44,798 bases of DNA from the NCBI RefSeq assembly GCF_022664535.1, contig NZ_JAKUJY010000030.1, positions 1 to 44,798 on the forward strand, in the 5' to 3' direction. A model generated the notes under the pieces. It was not told the origin of the DNA, searched no databases, and saw only the letters and a list, made by a program, of their open reading frames with translations. Position 1 is the stretch's first letter, and every line of letters starts with the position of its first letter. The position numbers and the translations under genes are program-made. Below, in pieces: positions 23,328-31,003 of the stretch. The DNA is from Sphingobium trunci (GTDB taxonomy: Bacteria; Pseudomonadota; Alphaproteobacteria; Sphingomonadales; Sphingomonadaceae).

Positions 23328-25840
23328 TCCGCAGCGATGACGCCAAAGGGCATTCGGGGTTCAAGCGGCTGGTGCAGTTCTGCATTCGCGCCGGCTGCGC
23401 GTTCCGCCCAGGGATCATCCTGAGAGAAGCTCTGCGAATAGAGGAAGCGGGCGCGCAGGGCTTCACGGCCTGTCTCGTCTTCCACGATTCGGCCCTTCAC
23501 ATACTCCACGCCGACGCGCTCGATCCACGGCGCGGTGCGCTCCAGATAGCGCGCTTCCTCGCGGTAGAGCTGGATGAAGGCGGCGCAATAGTCGAGCGCC
23601 TCCTGCTCGGTCGAAACCTTGCACAACAGGTCGGTGGCGCGGACATGGATGCCGCCATTGCCGCCGACATGCAGTTCATAGCCTGAGTCCACGCAGACCA
23701 CGCCAAAGTCCTTGATCGTCGCCTCCGCGCAATTGCGGGGGCAGCCCGACGCCGCGATCTTGAACTTGTGGGGCATCCACGATCCCCAGGTCATCCGCTC
23801 GATCTTGACGCCAAGGCCGGTCGAGTCCTGCGTGCCGAAGCGGCACCATTCCGACCCGACGCAGGTCTTCACCGTGCGCAGCGACTTGCCATAGGCATGA
23901 CCCGACACCATGCCCGCGGCATTGAGGTCGGCCCAGACGGCGGGCAGGTCTTCCTTCCTGATGCCAAAAATATCGAGCCGCTGGCCGCCCGTGACCTTCA
24001 CCATCGGGGCGTTATATTTCTCGACCACATCGGCGATGGCGCGCAGTTCGGTGGGGTTGGTGAGGCCGCCCCACATGCGCGGTACCACGGAATAAGTGCC
24101 ATCCTTCTGGATGTTGGCGTGCATGCGCTCGTTGACGAAGCGGCTCTGCTGGTCGTCCTGATATTCGCCCGGCAGCGCGCAGAGCAGATAATAGTTGAGC
24201 GCGGGGCGGCAGGAGGAGCAACCGTCCGGCGTCGACCAGTGCAGCAGTTGCATGACTTCCGGGATCGAGCGCATATTCTGCGCCACGATCTCGCGACGGA
24301 CGTCGTCATGGGTGAAGCTGGTGCATTTGCACATCGTCTTGGGGCCGGACTTGACGTCGTCGCCCAGCACGACCGCCAGCAGATTTTCGACCAGGCCGGT
24401 GCAGCTGCCGCAGCTGGCCGACGCCTTGCAGGTGGCGCGCACGGCATCGAGGCTGCCATTGCCCGCCGAAATGCAGGCGACCACCTGGCCCTTGCTGACG
24501 CCGTTGCAGCCGCAAATCTCGGCATCGTCCGAGAGCGCCGCAACGGCCGCCTTAGGGTCCAGCGCGCCTCCTCCCGAGGCGAAGGCCTGACCGAAGATCA
24601 GCAGGTCGCGAATGTCGGCGACGTCCTCGCCCTTCCGGAGAAGGTCGAAATACCAGCCGCCATCGACGGTATCGCCATAGAGCACGGCGCCGACGATCCT
24701 GTCGTCCTTGACGATGACGCGCTTGTAGACGCCGCGCGAGGCGTCACGCAGGACGATGTCCTCGCAACCCTCGCCGCCCGAAAAGTCACCGGCCGAGAAG
24801 ACGTCGAGACCGGCGACCTTCAGCTTGGTGGACGTCACCGAACCCTTGTAGCCCGTATGCTGATCGGTCAGACCATCGGCGAGGCTGCGGCACATGTCCC
24901 AGAGCGGCGCGACGAGGCCGTAGACATTGCCGTCATGCTCGACGCATTCGCCGACCGCGAGGACATCGGGGTCGCTGGTCACCATATGATCGTCGACCTT
25001 GATGCCGCGATTGACCTCAAGCCCCGCTTCGCGGGCGAGAGCGGTCGAGGGACGAATGCCCACCGCCATGACCACCAGGCTGGCCGGGATTTCGCGGCCG
25101 TCCTTGAGGCGGACGCCCTCGACCCTGCCGTCGCCGTAGATCGCCTCGGTGTTGGCGCCGGTCAGGATGGTCTGGCCACGTCCTTCGAGCGCGGATTTCA
25201 GCAGCCAGCCCGCCGCTTCGTCGAGCTGCCGTTCCATCAGCGTGTCCATGAGGTGGATGACCGTGACCTTCATGCCGCGCAGGGTCAGACCATGCGCGGC
25301 TTCGAGACCAAGCAGGCCGCCGCCGATCACCACCGCGTCGCCGCCCTTTCCAGCGGCTTCCAGCATGGTGTCGACATCCTTCATGTCGCGGAAGCTGATG
25401 ACGCCGGGCAGGTCCTTCCCCGGAACCGGGATGATGAAGGGGTCCGACCCGGTGGCGATCAGCAGCTTGTCATAGCCGACGGTGCGACCCGAATGGCTCG
25501 TGACGGTCTTTGCGGCGCGGTCTATGGCCGTCACCGGATCACCCGCGATCAGTTCGATATCGTTGTCCGAATACCATTCGCGGCTGTTGATGACGATATC
25601 ATCGAAGCTCTTTTCCCCGGCCAGGACCGGTGAGAGCATGATGCGGTTGTAATTCACATAAGGCTCTGCGCCGAAGATGGTGACGCGATAGCGATCCTTG
25701 TCGCGCGCCAGCAGTTCCTCGACCGCGCGGCAACCGGCCATGCCGTTGCCCACGACCACCAGATGTTCCCGAACATCTTCGGACGGTACGAAGAGTGGCT
25801 CCTCGTTCGCCGTTTCCGGTCCGTTGTTCTGAAAATCCAT
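23324..25840 (-). CDS. nirB: Nitrite reductase (NADH) large subunit
   Basis: Siroheme nitrite reductase, about 838 residues from ATG 25840, which has GGAG 7 nt upstream; the earlier in-frame ATG at 25873 is inside the leader terminator. Order of parts: FAD/NAD-binding half with VVVGNGMAGCRAVEELLA and GGGLLGLEAAHGL; a first BFD-like [2Fe-2S] site (ICGCNGVSKGQ and SASCGSCTG); a second such site (CKCTSFTHDDV and GCSSCRPAL); then the nitrite/sulfite reductase ferredoxin-like repeat. Last come the siroheme/[4Fe-4S] cysteines in TCVGSEWCRFG and SGCPRNCAEA. It heads the nirB-nirD-nasA-cobA operon and is preceded by an antiterminator-type leader. Confidence 0.96.
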   Translation of the reverse strand: MDFQNNGPETANEEPLFVPSEDVREHLVVVGNGMAGCRAVEELLARDKDRYRVTIFGAEPYVNYNRIMLSPVLAGEKSFDDIVINSREWYSDNDIELIAGDPVTAIDRAAKTVTSHSGRTVGYDKLLIATGSDPFIIPVPGKDLPGVISFRDMKDVDTMLEAAGKGGDAVVIGGGLLGLEAAHGLTLRGMKVTVIHLMDTLMERQLDEAAGWLLKSALEGRGQTILTGANTEAIYGDGRVEGVRLKDGREIPASLVVMAVGIRPSTALAREAGLEVNRGIKVDDHMVTSDPDVLAVGECVEHDGNVYGLVAPLWDMCRSLADGLTDQHTGYKGSVTSTKLKVAGLDVFSAGDFSGGEGCEDIVLRDASRGVYKRVIVKDDRIVGAVLYGDTVDGGWYFDLLRKGEDVADIRDLLIFGQAFASGGGALDPKAAVAALSDDAEICGCNGVSKGQVVACISAGNGSLDAVRATCKASASCGSCTGLVENLLAVVLGDDVKSGPKTMCKCTSFTHDDVRREIVAQNMRSIPEVMQLLHWSTPDGCSSCRPALNYYLLCALPGEYQDDQQSRFVNERMHANIQKDGTYSVVPRMWGGLTNPTELRAIADVVEKYNAPMVKVTGGQRLDIFGIRKEDLPAVWADLNAAGMVSGHAYGKSLRTVKTCVGSEWCRFGTQDSTGLGVKIERMTWGSWMPHKFKIAASGCPRNCAEATIKDFGVVCVDSGYELHVGGNGGIHVRATDLLCKVSTEQEALDYCAAFIQLYREEARYLERTAPWIERVGVEYVKGRIVEDETGREALRARFLYSQSFSQDDPWAERAAGANAELHQPLEPRMPFGVIAAE

Positions 25841-25855
25841 CCCTCGACTCCAGAA

Positions 25856-25915
25856 AAAGAAAAAGGCCGCCATCCGGACCCCTGGGCTTTGAACCCAAAG
25901 GTCTGGATGGCGGCC
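25856..25915 (-). terminator. Attenuator terminator in the nirB leader
   Basis: Read on the minus strand, GGCCGCCATCC (25915-25905) pairs with GGATGGCGGCC (25875-25865), extended inward by further pairs. It is followed at once by TTTTTCTTTTT. It lies between the transcription start region and the nirB ATG, so transcripts would stop here unless antitermination occurs. The two hexaloop hairpins just upstream are the expected NasT binding sites. Confidence 0.85.
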
Positions 25916-25934
25916 TTGCCATCATATGCGCCTT

Positions 25935-25987
25935 GATGACCCGTCCCTGGACCACCGCAGCTATGGAAGAAGGACAACCCTGTCCTT
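25935..25987 (-). promoter_or_regulatory. ANTAR-type dual hexaloop hairpins in the nirB leader
   Basis: Two stem-loops with six-base loops lie in tandem on the transcript. Hairpin 1 (25987-25970) is AAGGAC, loop AGGGTT, GTCCTT, a perfect 6-bp stem. Hairpin 2 (25956-25935) has an 8-pair stem including G-U pairs and loop AGGGAC. Both loops have A at position 1 and G at position 4, the conserved bases of the RNA motif recognised by ANTAR antiterminators such as NasR and EutV. About 13 nt separate them, and the intrinsic terminator follows 19 nt later. NasT, the ANTAR protein, is encoded 3 kb away. Confidence 0.85.
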
Positions 25988-25995
25988 TGCATTGC

Positions 25996-26023
25996 AGCAT
26001 ATTGGTTTGACGATTCGCGTCAA
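25996..26023 (-). promoter_or_regulatory. Predicted nirB promoter with overlapping inverted repeat
   Basis: On the minus strand TTGACG (26023-26018) and TATGCT (26001-25996) are 16 bp apart, a good sigma-70-like promoter. Transcription would begin just before the first hexaloop hairpin. The -35 box is one arm of a perfect inverted repeat, TTGACG-N5-CGTCAA (26007-26023), which could be a site for a DNA-binding regulator. It does not match the NtrC consensus TGCACC-N5-GGTGCA. Confidence 0.6.
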
Positions 26024-26083
26024 GCGATTCCTCGTATCGCGATGTATTTTGCGATTGGGGGCGCCTGAGCCTATCGCAAGCGC

Positions 26084-26115
26084 AAAAAGGGCGGCGGCCT
26101 TTCGCGGGCCGCCGC
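26084..26115 (-). terminator. Intrinsic terminator after the nitrate transporter gene
   Basis: On the minus strand GCGGCGGCC (26115-26107) pairs perfectly with GGCCGCCGC (26099-26091) around a 7-nt loop, followed by CCTTTTT. It lies 31 bp past the transporter stop and separates that transcript from the nirB promoter. Confidence 0.88.
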
Positions 26116-26145
26116 TCCCCCCTCCTGTCCGGTAACCGGGGATAG

Positions 26146-27390
26146 TCAGATGCGGGCGGCCGTGCTCCAGGTCGTGCGCCAGCGGACACGGACCATCGAG
26201 AGGCCCAGGAAAGCCACCAGAGCAAGCGCCGCGAAGATCAGGAAACCGGGCGCGAAGCTGCCGGTGAACTGCTTGGCGATGCCCAGCGACGAGGCGAGAT
26301 AGAAGCCGCCGATGCCGCCCGCCATGCCGACCAGGCCGGTCATGACGCCGATCTCTTCCCTGAAGCGCTGCGGCACCAGCTGGAACACCGAGCCATTGCC
26401 GACGCCCAGCGCCAGCATCGCCGCGACGAACAGGCCGAGGGCCGAGAACAGCGTCGGCGCATAGGCCACGCCCGCCAGTGCCAGAGCGGCGGCGATATAG
26501 ACCATCATCAGCGCCTTGACGCCGCCGATCCGGTCAGCCAGCGCGCCGCCCATCGGACGGACCAGGGAACCTGCGAACACGCAGCCCGCGGTGCAGTAGC
26601 CCGCGACGACCGGGGTCAGGCCGAACTGGTCGGTGAAATAGATGGGCAGCGAAGCGGCAAGCCCCACGAAGCCGCCGAACGTCACCGCATAGAAGCCCAT
26701 CAGCCACCAGGCGTCGGCGCTTTTCAGCGGGTGGAAATAGTCCACCAGCTTCTTGGGCGCGGGCGCGTTCGGCGAGTTTTTCGCCATGATCATGTAGAGG
26801 ATGAAGACGATGGCGAGCGGAATGCAGGCGAGGCCCAGCACCGCGTTCCAGCCGAATGCCTTGGCCAGCATCGGCGCGAACAGGGAGGCGAGCACCGTGC
26901 CCGAATTGCCCATGCCCGCGAGGCCCATGGCCTTGCCCTGATGCTCGGCCGGATACCAGCGGCTGGCGAGCGGCAGCGCGATGGCGAAGCTCGCCCCGGC
27001 AAAGCCCAGGATCACGCCCAGCGCCAGCGTGCCGCCGAAGCTGTTGACCCCCATCAACCAGGCCGTGAACAGGCCGAGGATGACGATCAGCTGGCTGATC
27101 GCGCCCGCCTGCTTGCAGCCGATGCGGTCGACCAGCAGGCCGTTGACGACGCGCAAGATCGCTCCAGCCAGCGTCGGCACCGCGACCATCAGCCCCTTTT
27201 CCGCCGGGGTCAGCGCCAGCGCCTTGGAAATGGAGGGCGCCAGCGGACCCAGCAGGACCCACACCATGAAGGCAAGGTCGAAATAGAGGAAAGCGGCGAT
27301 CAGGGTCGGCGTGTGGCCGGCCTTCCAGAAGCTGGTCTGGACTCCCCTTGCTGCGCCCTCTTCCGGGCCATCCCAATAAGCAGTTGCCAT
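26146..27390 (-). CDS. Nitrate/nitrite MFS transporter (NarK/NrtP type)
   Basis: A 414-residue, 12-helix major facilitator protein for nitrate uptake. The start at 27390 (ATAYWDGPEEGAARGVQ) has AAGGA upstream; the frame extends further 5' through the leader terminator, which is not translated. Family signatures include GFAGASFAIALPLASRWYPAEHQGKAMGLAGMGNSGTV, the nitrate signature region in helix 5, and a second GLVGMAGGIGGFYLASSLG in helix 11. The gene lies between nasS and nirB on the same strand and has its own attenuated leader and terminator. Uptake rather than nitrite export is inferred from the assimilation cluster. Confidence 0.92.
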   Translation of the reverse strand: MATAYWDGPEEGAARGVQTSFWKAGHTPTLIAAFLYFDLAFMVWVLLGPLAPSISKALALTPAEKGLMVAVPTLAGAILRVVNGLLVDRIGCKQAGAISQLIVILGLFTAWLMGVNSFGGTLALGVILGFAGASFAIALPLASRWYPAEHQGKAMGLAGMGNSGTVLASLFAPMLAKAFGWNAVLGLACIPLAIVFILYMIMAKNSPNAPAPKKLVDYFHPLKSADAWWLMGFYAVTFGGFVGLAASLPIYFTDQFGLTPVVAGYCTAGCVFAGSLVRPMGGALADRIGGVKALMMVYIAAALALAGVAYAPTLFSALGLFVAAMLALGVGNGSVFQLVPQRFREEIGVMTGLVGMAGGIGGFYLASSLGIAKQFTGSFAPGFLIFAALALVAFLGLSMVRVRWRTTWSTAARI

Positions 27391-27423
27391 GATGAGGTCC
27401 TTCAATCCTTGTGAACTGAACAC

Positions 27424-27475
27424 GAAAAAAGCCGCTTCCAGACCCCGTCATCCACGGAATCTGGCCAGCGGCTTT
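27424..27475 (-). terminator. Attenuator terminator in the nitrate transporter leader
   Basis: On the minus strand AAAGCCGCT pairs with AGCGGCTTT, with CCAGA/TCTGG pairing further in. The structure ends in TTTTTT. It stands 34 bp before the transporter ATG and would block expression without antitermination, matching the arrangement at nirB. Confidence 0.85.
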
Positions 27476-27501
27476 GCTGTCGGATCTGGAGGAGAGCGAT
27501 A

Positions 27502-27546
27502 TCCCGGCCTTGGGAAGGCTCATCCTGAAAACGCGCTTCGTCGCGC
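27502..27546 (-). promoter_or_regulatory. ANTAR-type hairpins in the nitrate transporter leader
   Basis: Two small stem-loops precede the attenuator. The upstream one (27546-27531) has a CGCG stem plus a G-U pair and loop ACGAAG, with A at position 1 but A, not G, at position 4. The downstream one (27515-27502) is TCCC, loop AAGGCC, GGGA, with A at position 1 and G at position 4. The second fits the ANTAR consensus and the first only partly, so this leader is a weaker match than the one at nirB. A candidate promoter TTGCAA / GATAAG lies upstream on the minus strand. I saw no gene in 27391-27636. Confidence 0.6.
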
Positions 27547-27636
27547 GACTCCTATCTTATCTCGTGATTCGCATCATGTTGCAAGGCACAAAATGGGCGC
27601 GGGGCAGAGGCGCCCTTGCGGCGACGCGGAGATGTT

Positions 27637-28836
27637 TCAGAAGCCGGCGAGGAAATCCTCTATCCTTTCCGGATCGAACACCCGGCCGTCGAAGAAGCGG
27701 TCCGGCCCCAGCGTCAGTTCGCCCCGCTTCGACCCCACCGCGAGCGGGGAGGCGACCGCGCCTTCCAGCTTCATGCTCGCCCCCGGCAACGGCACGTCGC
27801 TGTCCGCCAGCGCCCGGCGGAAAATGTCGGGCCGGAACACGGCGGCGGCCCGGGCGGCATTGTCGGCACTATGGTCGACCATCTTCCAGCGGACGAGCTG
27901 CGAATAGATCCAGAGCGCCTGGCTGCGCCACGGAAAGGGCGTCGCCTCCCGCGAAAAGAGCATGAAATCGGGCATCGTCAGCGGCGCCATGTCGACGCGC
28001 GGCACGATTGCGCCCGACAGGCCGCGCAGGATCACCTCCGCGGGCTGATCGACATAGCGCGGACTGGAGAGAAGATGCGCGAGCGGTTCATGATTGCCCG
28101 CATCGTCGCACCAGGCCGCAGCCCGCGCCAGCGCGCGGATCAGCCGGTCTACGCCGTCGGGATTCTCCTCCAGCCAGGGGGTGCGGAAGGCCAGCACCTT
28201 TTCGACGCCGCGCCGCCAGATGCGCTCGCCGATCGCCACCGCTTCGGCCAGGCCCGCGTCGACCGCCCCGCTGCCCCAGGGTTCGCCCGCGATGAAACCG
28301 TCAATCTCGCCCGCGCGCATCGCCTCCACCGTGAGCGAGGGGGGCACGACGCGCAGCATCACGTCGCGGTCCGGGTCGACCCCCGCGCTCGCCAGCCAGT
28401 AGCGCAGCATGATCGCATGGCTGGAAAAGCGATGGACGACGCCGATCACCGGCTTGCGCTTCCAAAGCCCGATAGCGGCGGCGAAATCATGCGCGGTGCC
28501 GAGCGGATCGTCGAGCCGGGCGACAATGTCCGGGTCCAGCGCCTGGGCGAATTCGCTCGCCATCACCAGCATGTTGCCGTTGACGTTCAGCTTGTAGGGC
28601 GCGGAGAGCGGCGCGGCCTGCTGGCTCAATCCCAATGTCACGGCGACGGCGAGCGGCGCCAGCATGTGCGCGGCCTGCACCTGTCCAAAGATCAGCCGGT
28701 CCCGCAAGGTCGCCCAGCTGGTGGTGCGGACGAGATCGAGTTTCAGCCCTTCCTCTTCCGCAAAGCCCTTTTCGCGCGCGACCGCCAGCACGGCGGCATC
28801 GGTCAGCGGCAGAAATGCGATACGCAGGTCGGTCAA
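27637..28836 (-). CDS. nasS: Nitrate sensor NasS (NrtA-like, cytoplasmic)
   Basis: A 399-residue protein of the NrtA/NasS nitrate-binding family. It has no signal peptide or lipobox; the N-terminus goes straight into LRIAFLPLTDAAVLAVAREKGF, so it is the cytoplasmic sensor, not a transporter component. In the known NasST system NasS binds NasT when nitrate is absent and releases it when nitrate or nitrite binds. Its start overlaps the nasT stop by 4 bp, giving coupled and probably stoichiometric synthesis. Family details such as HRFSSHAIMLRYWLASAGVDPDRD and GFIAGEPWGSGAVDAG match. Confidence 0.92.
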   Translation of the reverse strand: MTDLRIAFLPLTDAAVLAVAREKGFAEEEGLKLDLVRTTSWATLRDRLIFGQVQAAHMLAPLAVAVTLGLSQQAAPLSAPYKLNVNGNMLVMASEFAQALDPDIVARLDDPLGTAHDFAAAIGLWKRKPVIGVVHRFSSHAIMLRYWLASAGVDPDRDVMLRVVPPSLTVEAMRAGEIDGFIAGEPWGSGAVDAGLAEAVAIGERIWRRGVEKVLAFRTPWLEENPDGVDRLIRALARAAAWCDDAGNHEPLAHLLSSPRYVDQPAEVILRGLSGAIVPRVDMAPLTMPDFMLFSREATPFPWRSQALWIYSQLVRWKMVDHSADNAARAAAVFRPDIFRRALADSDVPLPGASMKLEGAVASPLAVGSKRGELTLGPDRFFDGRVFDPERIEDFLAGF

Positions 28837-29414
28837 AGCCCCCCTCCCAACAGGTCGCTGGCGGTGATGAGGGCCTGAGCGACGTCCACGATCTTCTTCC
28901 CCTGATTCATCGCGCTCGACCGCAGCAGCGCATAGGCGTCGGGTTCCGGGAGGCCGCGCTGGCTCATCAGGATCGACTTGGCGCGGTCGATGATCTTGCG
29001 GTCGGACAGCGCCGTGCGCGCCTCGTCCAGTTCGGTCTGGAGCCGGGCGAAGGCGTTGAAGCGCCGCACCGCCAGTTCCAGCACCGGCTTCACCCTTTCC
29101 TTGCGCAGCCCGTCGACGACATAGGCGGATACGCCCGCATCGATGGCCGCGCCGATCATGCTTTCGTCCGACTGGTCTACGAACATGGCGATCGGCCGGG
29201 CCAGCGCGCGGCTGACCGACAGCATTTCCTCCAGCGTGTCGCGGCTGGGGCTGCCCAGATCCATCAGCACGACGTCGGGCGCCATGCGTTCCAGGCGCGC
29301 GACGAAACCACCGCGCGGGGGCACGATATGGATGTCGTCATAGCCCGCCTCGCGCAGTCCTTCCTCCAGGACCGTCGCCCGCAACCCGCTGTCGTCGATG
29401 ATGACGATTCGCAT
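28833..29414 (-). CDS. nasT: ANTAR-domain antiterminator NasT
   Basis: A 193-residue response-regulator-like RNA-binding protein. The receiver domain spans roughly residues 1-115 with Asp7, Asp8 and the usual phosphoacceptor position Asp52. The lysine of the switch is replaced (VVDGL instead of VKP), as is usual in NasT, where control comes from NasS binding and not from phosphorylation. The ANTAR domain covers about 125-185 (LSDRKIIDRAKSILMSQRGLPEPDAYALLRSSAMNQGKKIVDVA). It should bind the paired hexaloop hairpins before nirB and the transporter gene and prevent termination. It begins 55 bp after the efflux pump gene. Confidence 0.94.
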   Translation of the reverse strand: MRIVIIDDSGLRATVLEEGLREAGYDDIHIVPPRGGFVARLERMAPDVVLMDLGSPSRDTLEEMLSVSRALARPIAMFVDQSDESMIGAAIDAGVSAYVVDGLRKERVKPVLELAVRRFNAFARLQTELDEARTALSDRKIIDRAKSILMSQRGLPEPDAYALLRSSAMNQGKKIVDVAQALITASDLLGGGL

Positions 29415-29469
29415 GCACCCCGCCTTTTCGTCCCTCAGTGGCCGGGATGCTGCGTCGCGTCAATCTGGG

Positions 29470-30993
29470 TCAGTGGGTTGCCGAAGTGTCCACCCTGCCC
29501 GTGGGACGCGGCGCGAACCAGACCAGCGCGCCCGCCAGGAACAGGATCAGGGCCGCCGTGAAGAAGACATGGTTCATCGAAATGACCGCCGCCTGCTGCT
29601 CTACCAGATCGGCCAGCACCTGCGGCGTCTGGGCCGGGGTAAAGCCGCTGCCGGCCAATCTGCTGCCGACGCCCGGATCAAGCGAGGACACCATTTCGTT
29701 GCGCGCGACGCGCTGGCCATTGCCCCAGCCGGTGAGGACGAGGGAGGTCGAGATCGCGACCGCGAGCGTGCGCAGGAAATTCTGCAGGCCCGCGGCCGAG
29801 GCCGTTTCTTCCGGCCGGACCGATCCCAGCGTCAGCGTCGTCAGCGGAATCATGAAGAAGGGCATGGCGAAGCCCTGCACCACCTGCGGCAGCGACAGGG
29901 TCCAGAAATCGGCCGTGCTGGTCCAGTTGGCGCGCCACAGCGTGACGAAGCCCATCCATACCACCGCACCCGAAATCATCACGCGCACGTCGACCTTGCC
30001 GATGGCCCGTCCTGCCAGGGGCGCGGCGAAGATGGCGGTCATGGCGGTGAAGGACGTCACATAGCCCGCCGCCTGGGCCGTATAGCCCATCGACATCTGC
30101 AGCCACTGGGGAATGATCACGATTCCCGCGAAATAGGCCCCGAAGCAGAGCGACAGGGTGATGACGCCGGAGGTGAAGCCGACATGGCGGAACACCCTGA
30201 GATTGACGATCGGATGTTCCTCGGTCAGTTCCCAGATGACGAAAGCACTGAAGCCGATCACCGCCAGCACCGCCAGCATCACGATCATCGGATCGGCGAA
30301 CCAGTCATGATCGCGGCCGATATCCAGCATGATCTGCATGCAGCCGATCCAGAAGACCAGAAGCCCCAGGCCGATGAAATCGATGGGCAGCTTGTGCCGT
30401 TCGGTTTCCACCGGGCGCAGCAGCACCAGCGCCGAGAAGACGCAGACCACCGCGATCGGCAGATTGATGAAGAAGATCCAGTGCCAGCTCCAATTGTCGC
30501 TGATATAGCCGCCGACGATCGGTCCCACCGCTGGCCCGGCAAGCGTGGTCATCGCCCACACGCCCATCACCCGTCCCCGCGTTTCGGGCGGGAAGATGCG
30601 CATCAGCAGGGTCTGCGACATGGGCATGAGCGGGCCGCCGCACAGCCCCTGGCCGATACGGCAGGCGACCAGCATGCCCAGCGTCATCGACATGCCGCAG
30701 AGCATGGAGAAAAGGCCGAAGCCAGCCATGCCGTAGGTGAAGACCCGCACCGCCCCGAAGCGCTGCGCCAGCCATCCGGTGAGCGGCACGCAGATCGCCT
30801 CCGCCACGGCATAGGATGTGATGATCCAGGTGCCCTGGTCGGGCGAAATGCCCAGATTGCCGGCGATATGCGGGACCGAAACATTGGCGATGGTCAGGTC
30901 CAGCACGACCATGAAATTGCTCATCGCCAGCACCAGCCCCGCCAGAAAGCGCTGGCGGGGGGTCAGGGGAAAGGTTTCGGCCGCTTGGGTCAA
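29470..30993 (-). CDS. DHA2-family MFS drug efflux permease (EmrB type)
   Basis: A 507-residue proton-driven exporter with about 14 transmembrane helices. The motif LDLTIANVSVPHIAGNLGISPDQGTWIITSYAVAEAICVPLTGWLAQRFG near the N-terminus is the DHA2 signature, and RGRVMGVWAMTTLAGPAVGPIVGGYI is motif C. It lies 10 bp after the HlyD adaptor gene and is the last of three efflux genes transcribed together. With the adaptor and outer-membrane factor it would form an EmrAB-TolC-like pump spanning both membranes. The substrates are unknown. Confidence 0.92.
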   Translation of the reverse strand: MTQAAETFPLTPRQRFLAGLVLAMSNFMVVLDLTIANVSVPHIAGNLGISPDQGTWIITSYAVAEAICVPLTGWLAQRFGAVRVFTYGMAGFGLFSMLCGMSMTLGMLVACRIGQGLCGGPLMPMSQTLLMRIFPPETRGRVMGVWAMTTLAGPAVGPIVGGYISDNWSWHWIFFINLPIAVVCVFSALVLLRPVETERHKLPIDFIGLGLLVFWIGCMQIMLDIGRDHDWFADPMIVMLAVLAVIGFSAFVIWELTEEHPIVNLRVFRHVGFTSGVITLSLCFGAYFAGIVIIPQWLQMSMGYTAQAAGYVTSFTAMTAIFAAPLAGRAIGKVDVRVMISGAVVWMGFVTLWRANWTSTADFWTLSLPQVVQGFAMPFFMIPLTTLTLGSVRPEETASAAGLQNFLRTLAVAISTSLVLTGWGNGQRVARNEMVSSLDPGVGSRLAGSGFTPAQTPQVLADLVEQQAAVISMNHVFFTAALILFLAGALVWFAPRPTGRVDTSATH

Positions 30994-31003
30994 GGATCGC
31001 GCC

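Noticed and set aside
28833..29414. NasT as an ordinary phosphorylation-driven response regulator
   Set aside because: It has an ANTAR domain, lacks the switch lysine and is paired with NasS, so sequestration by NasS is the better model.
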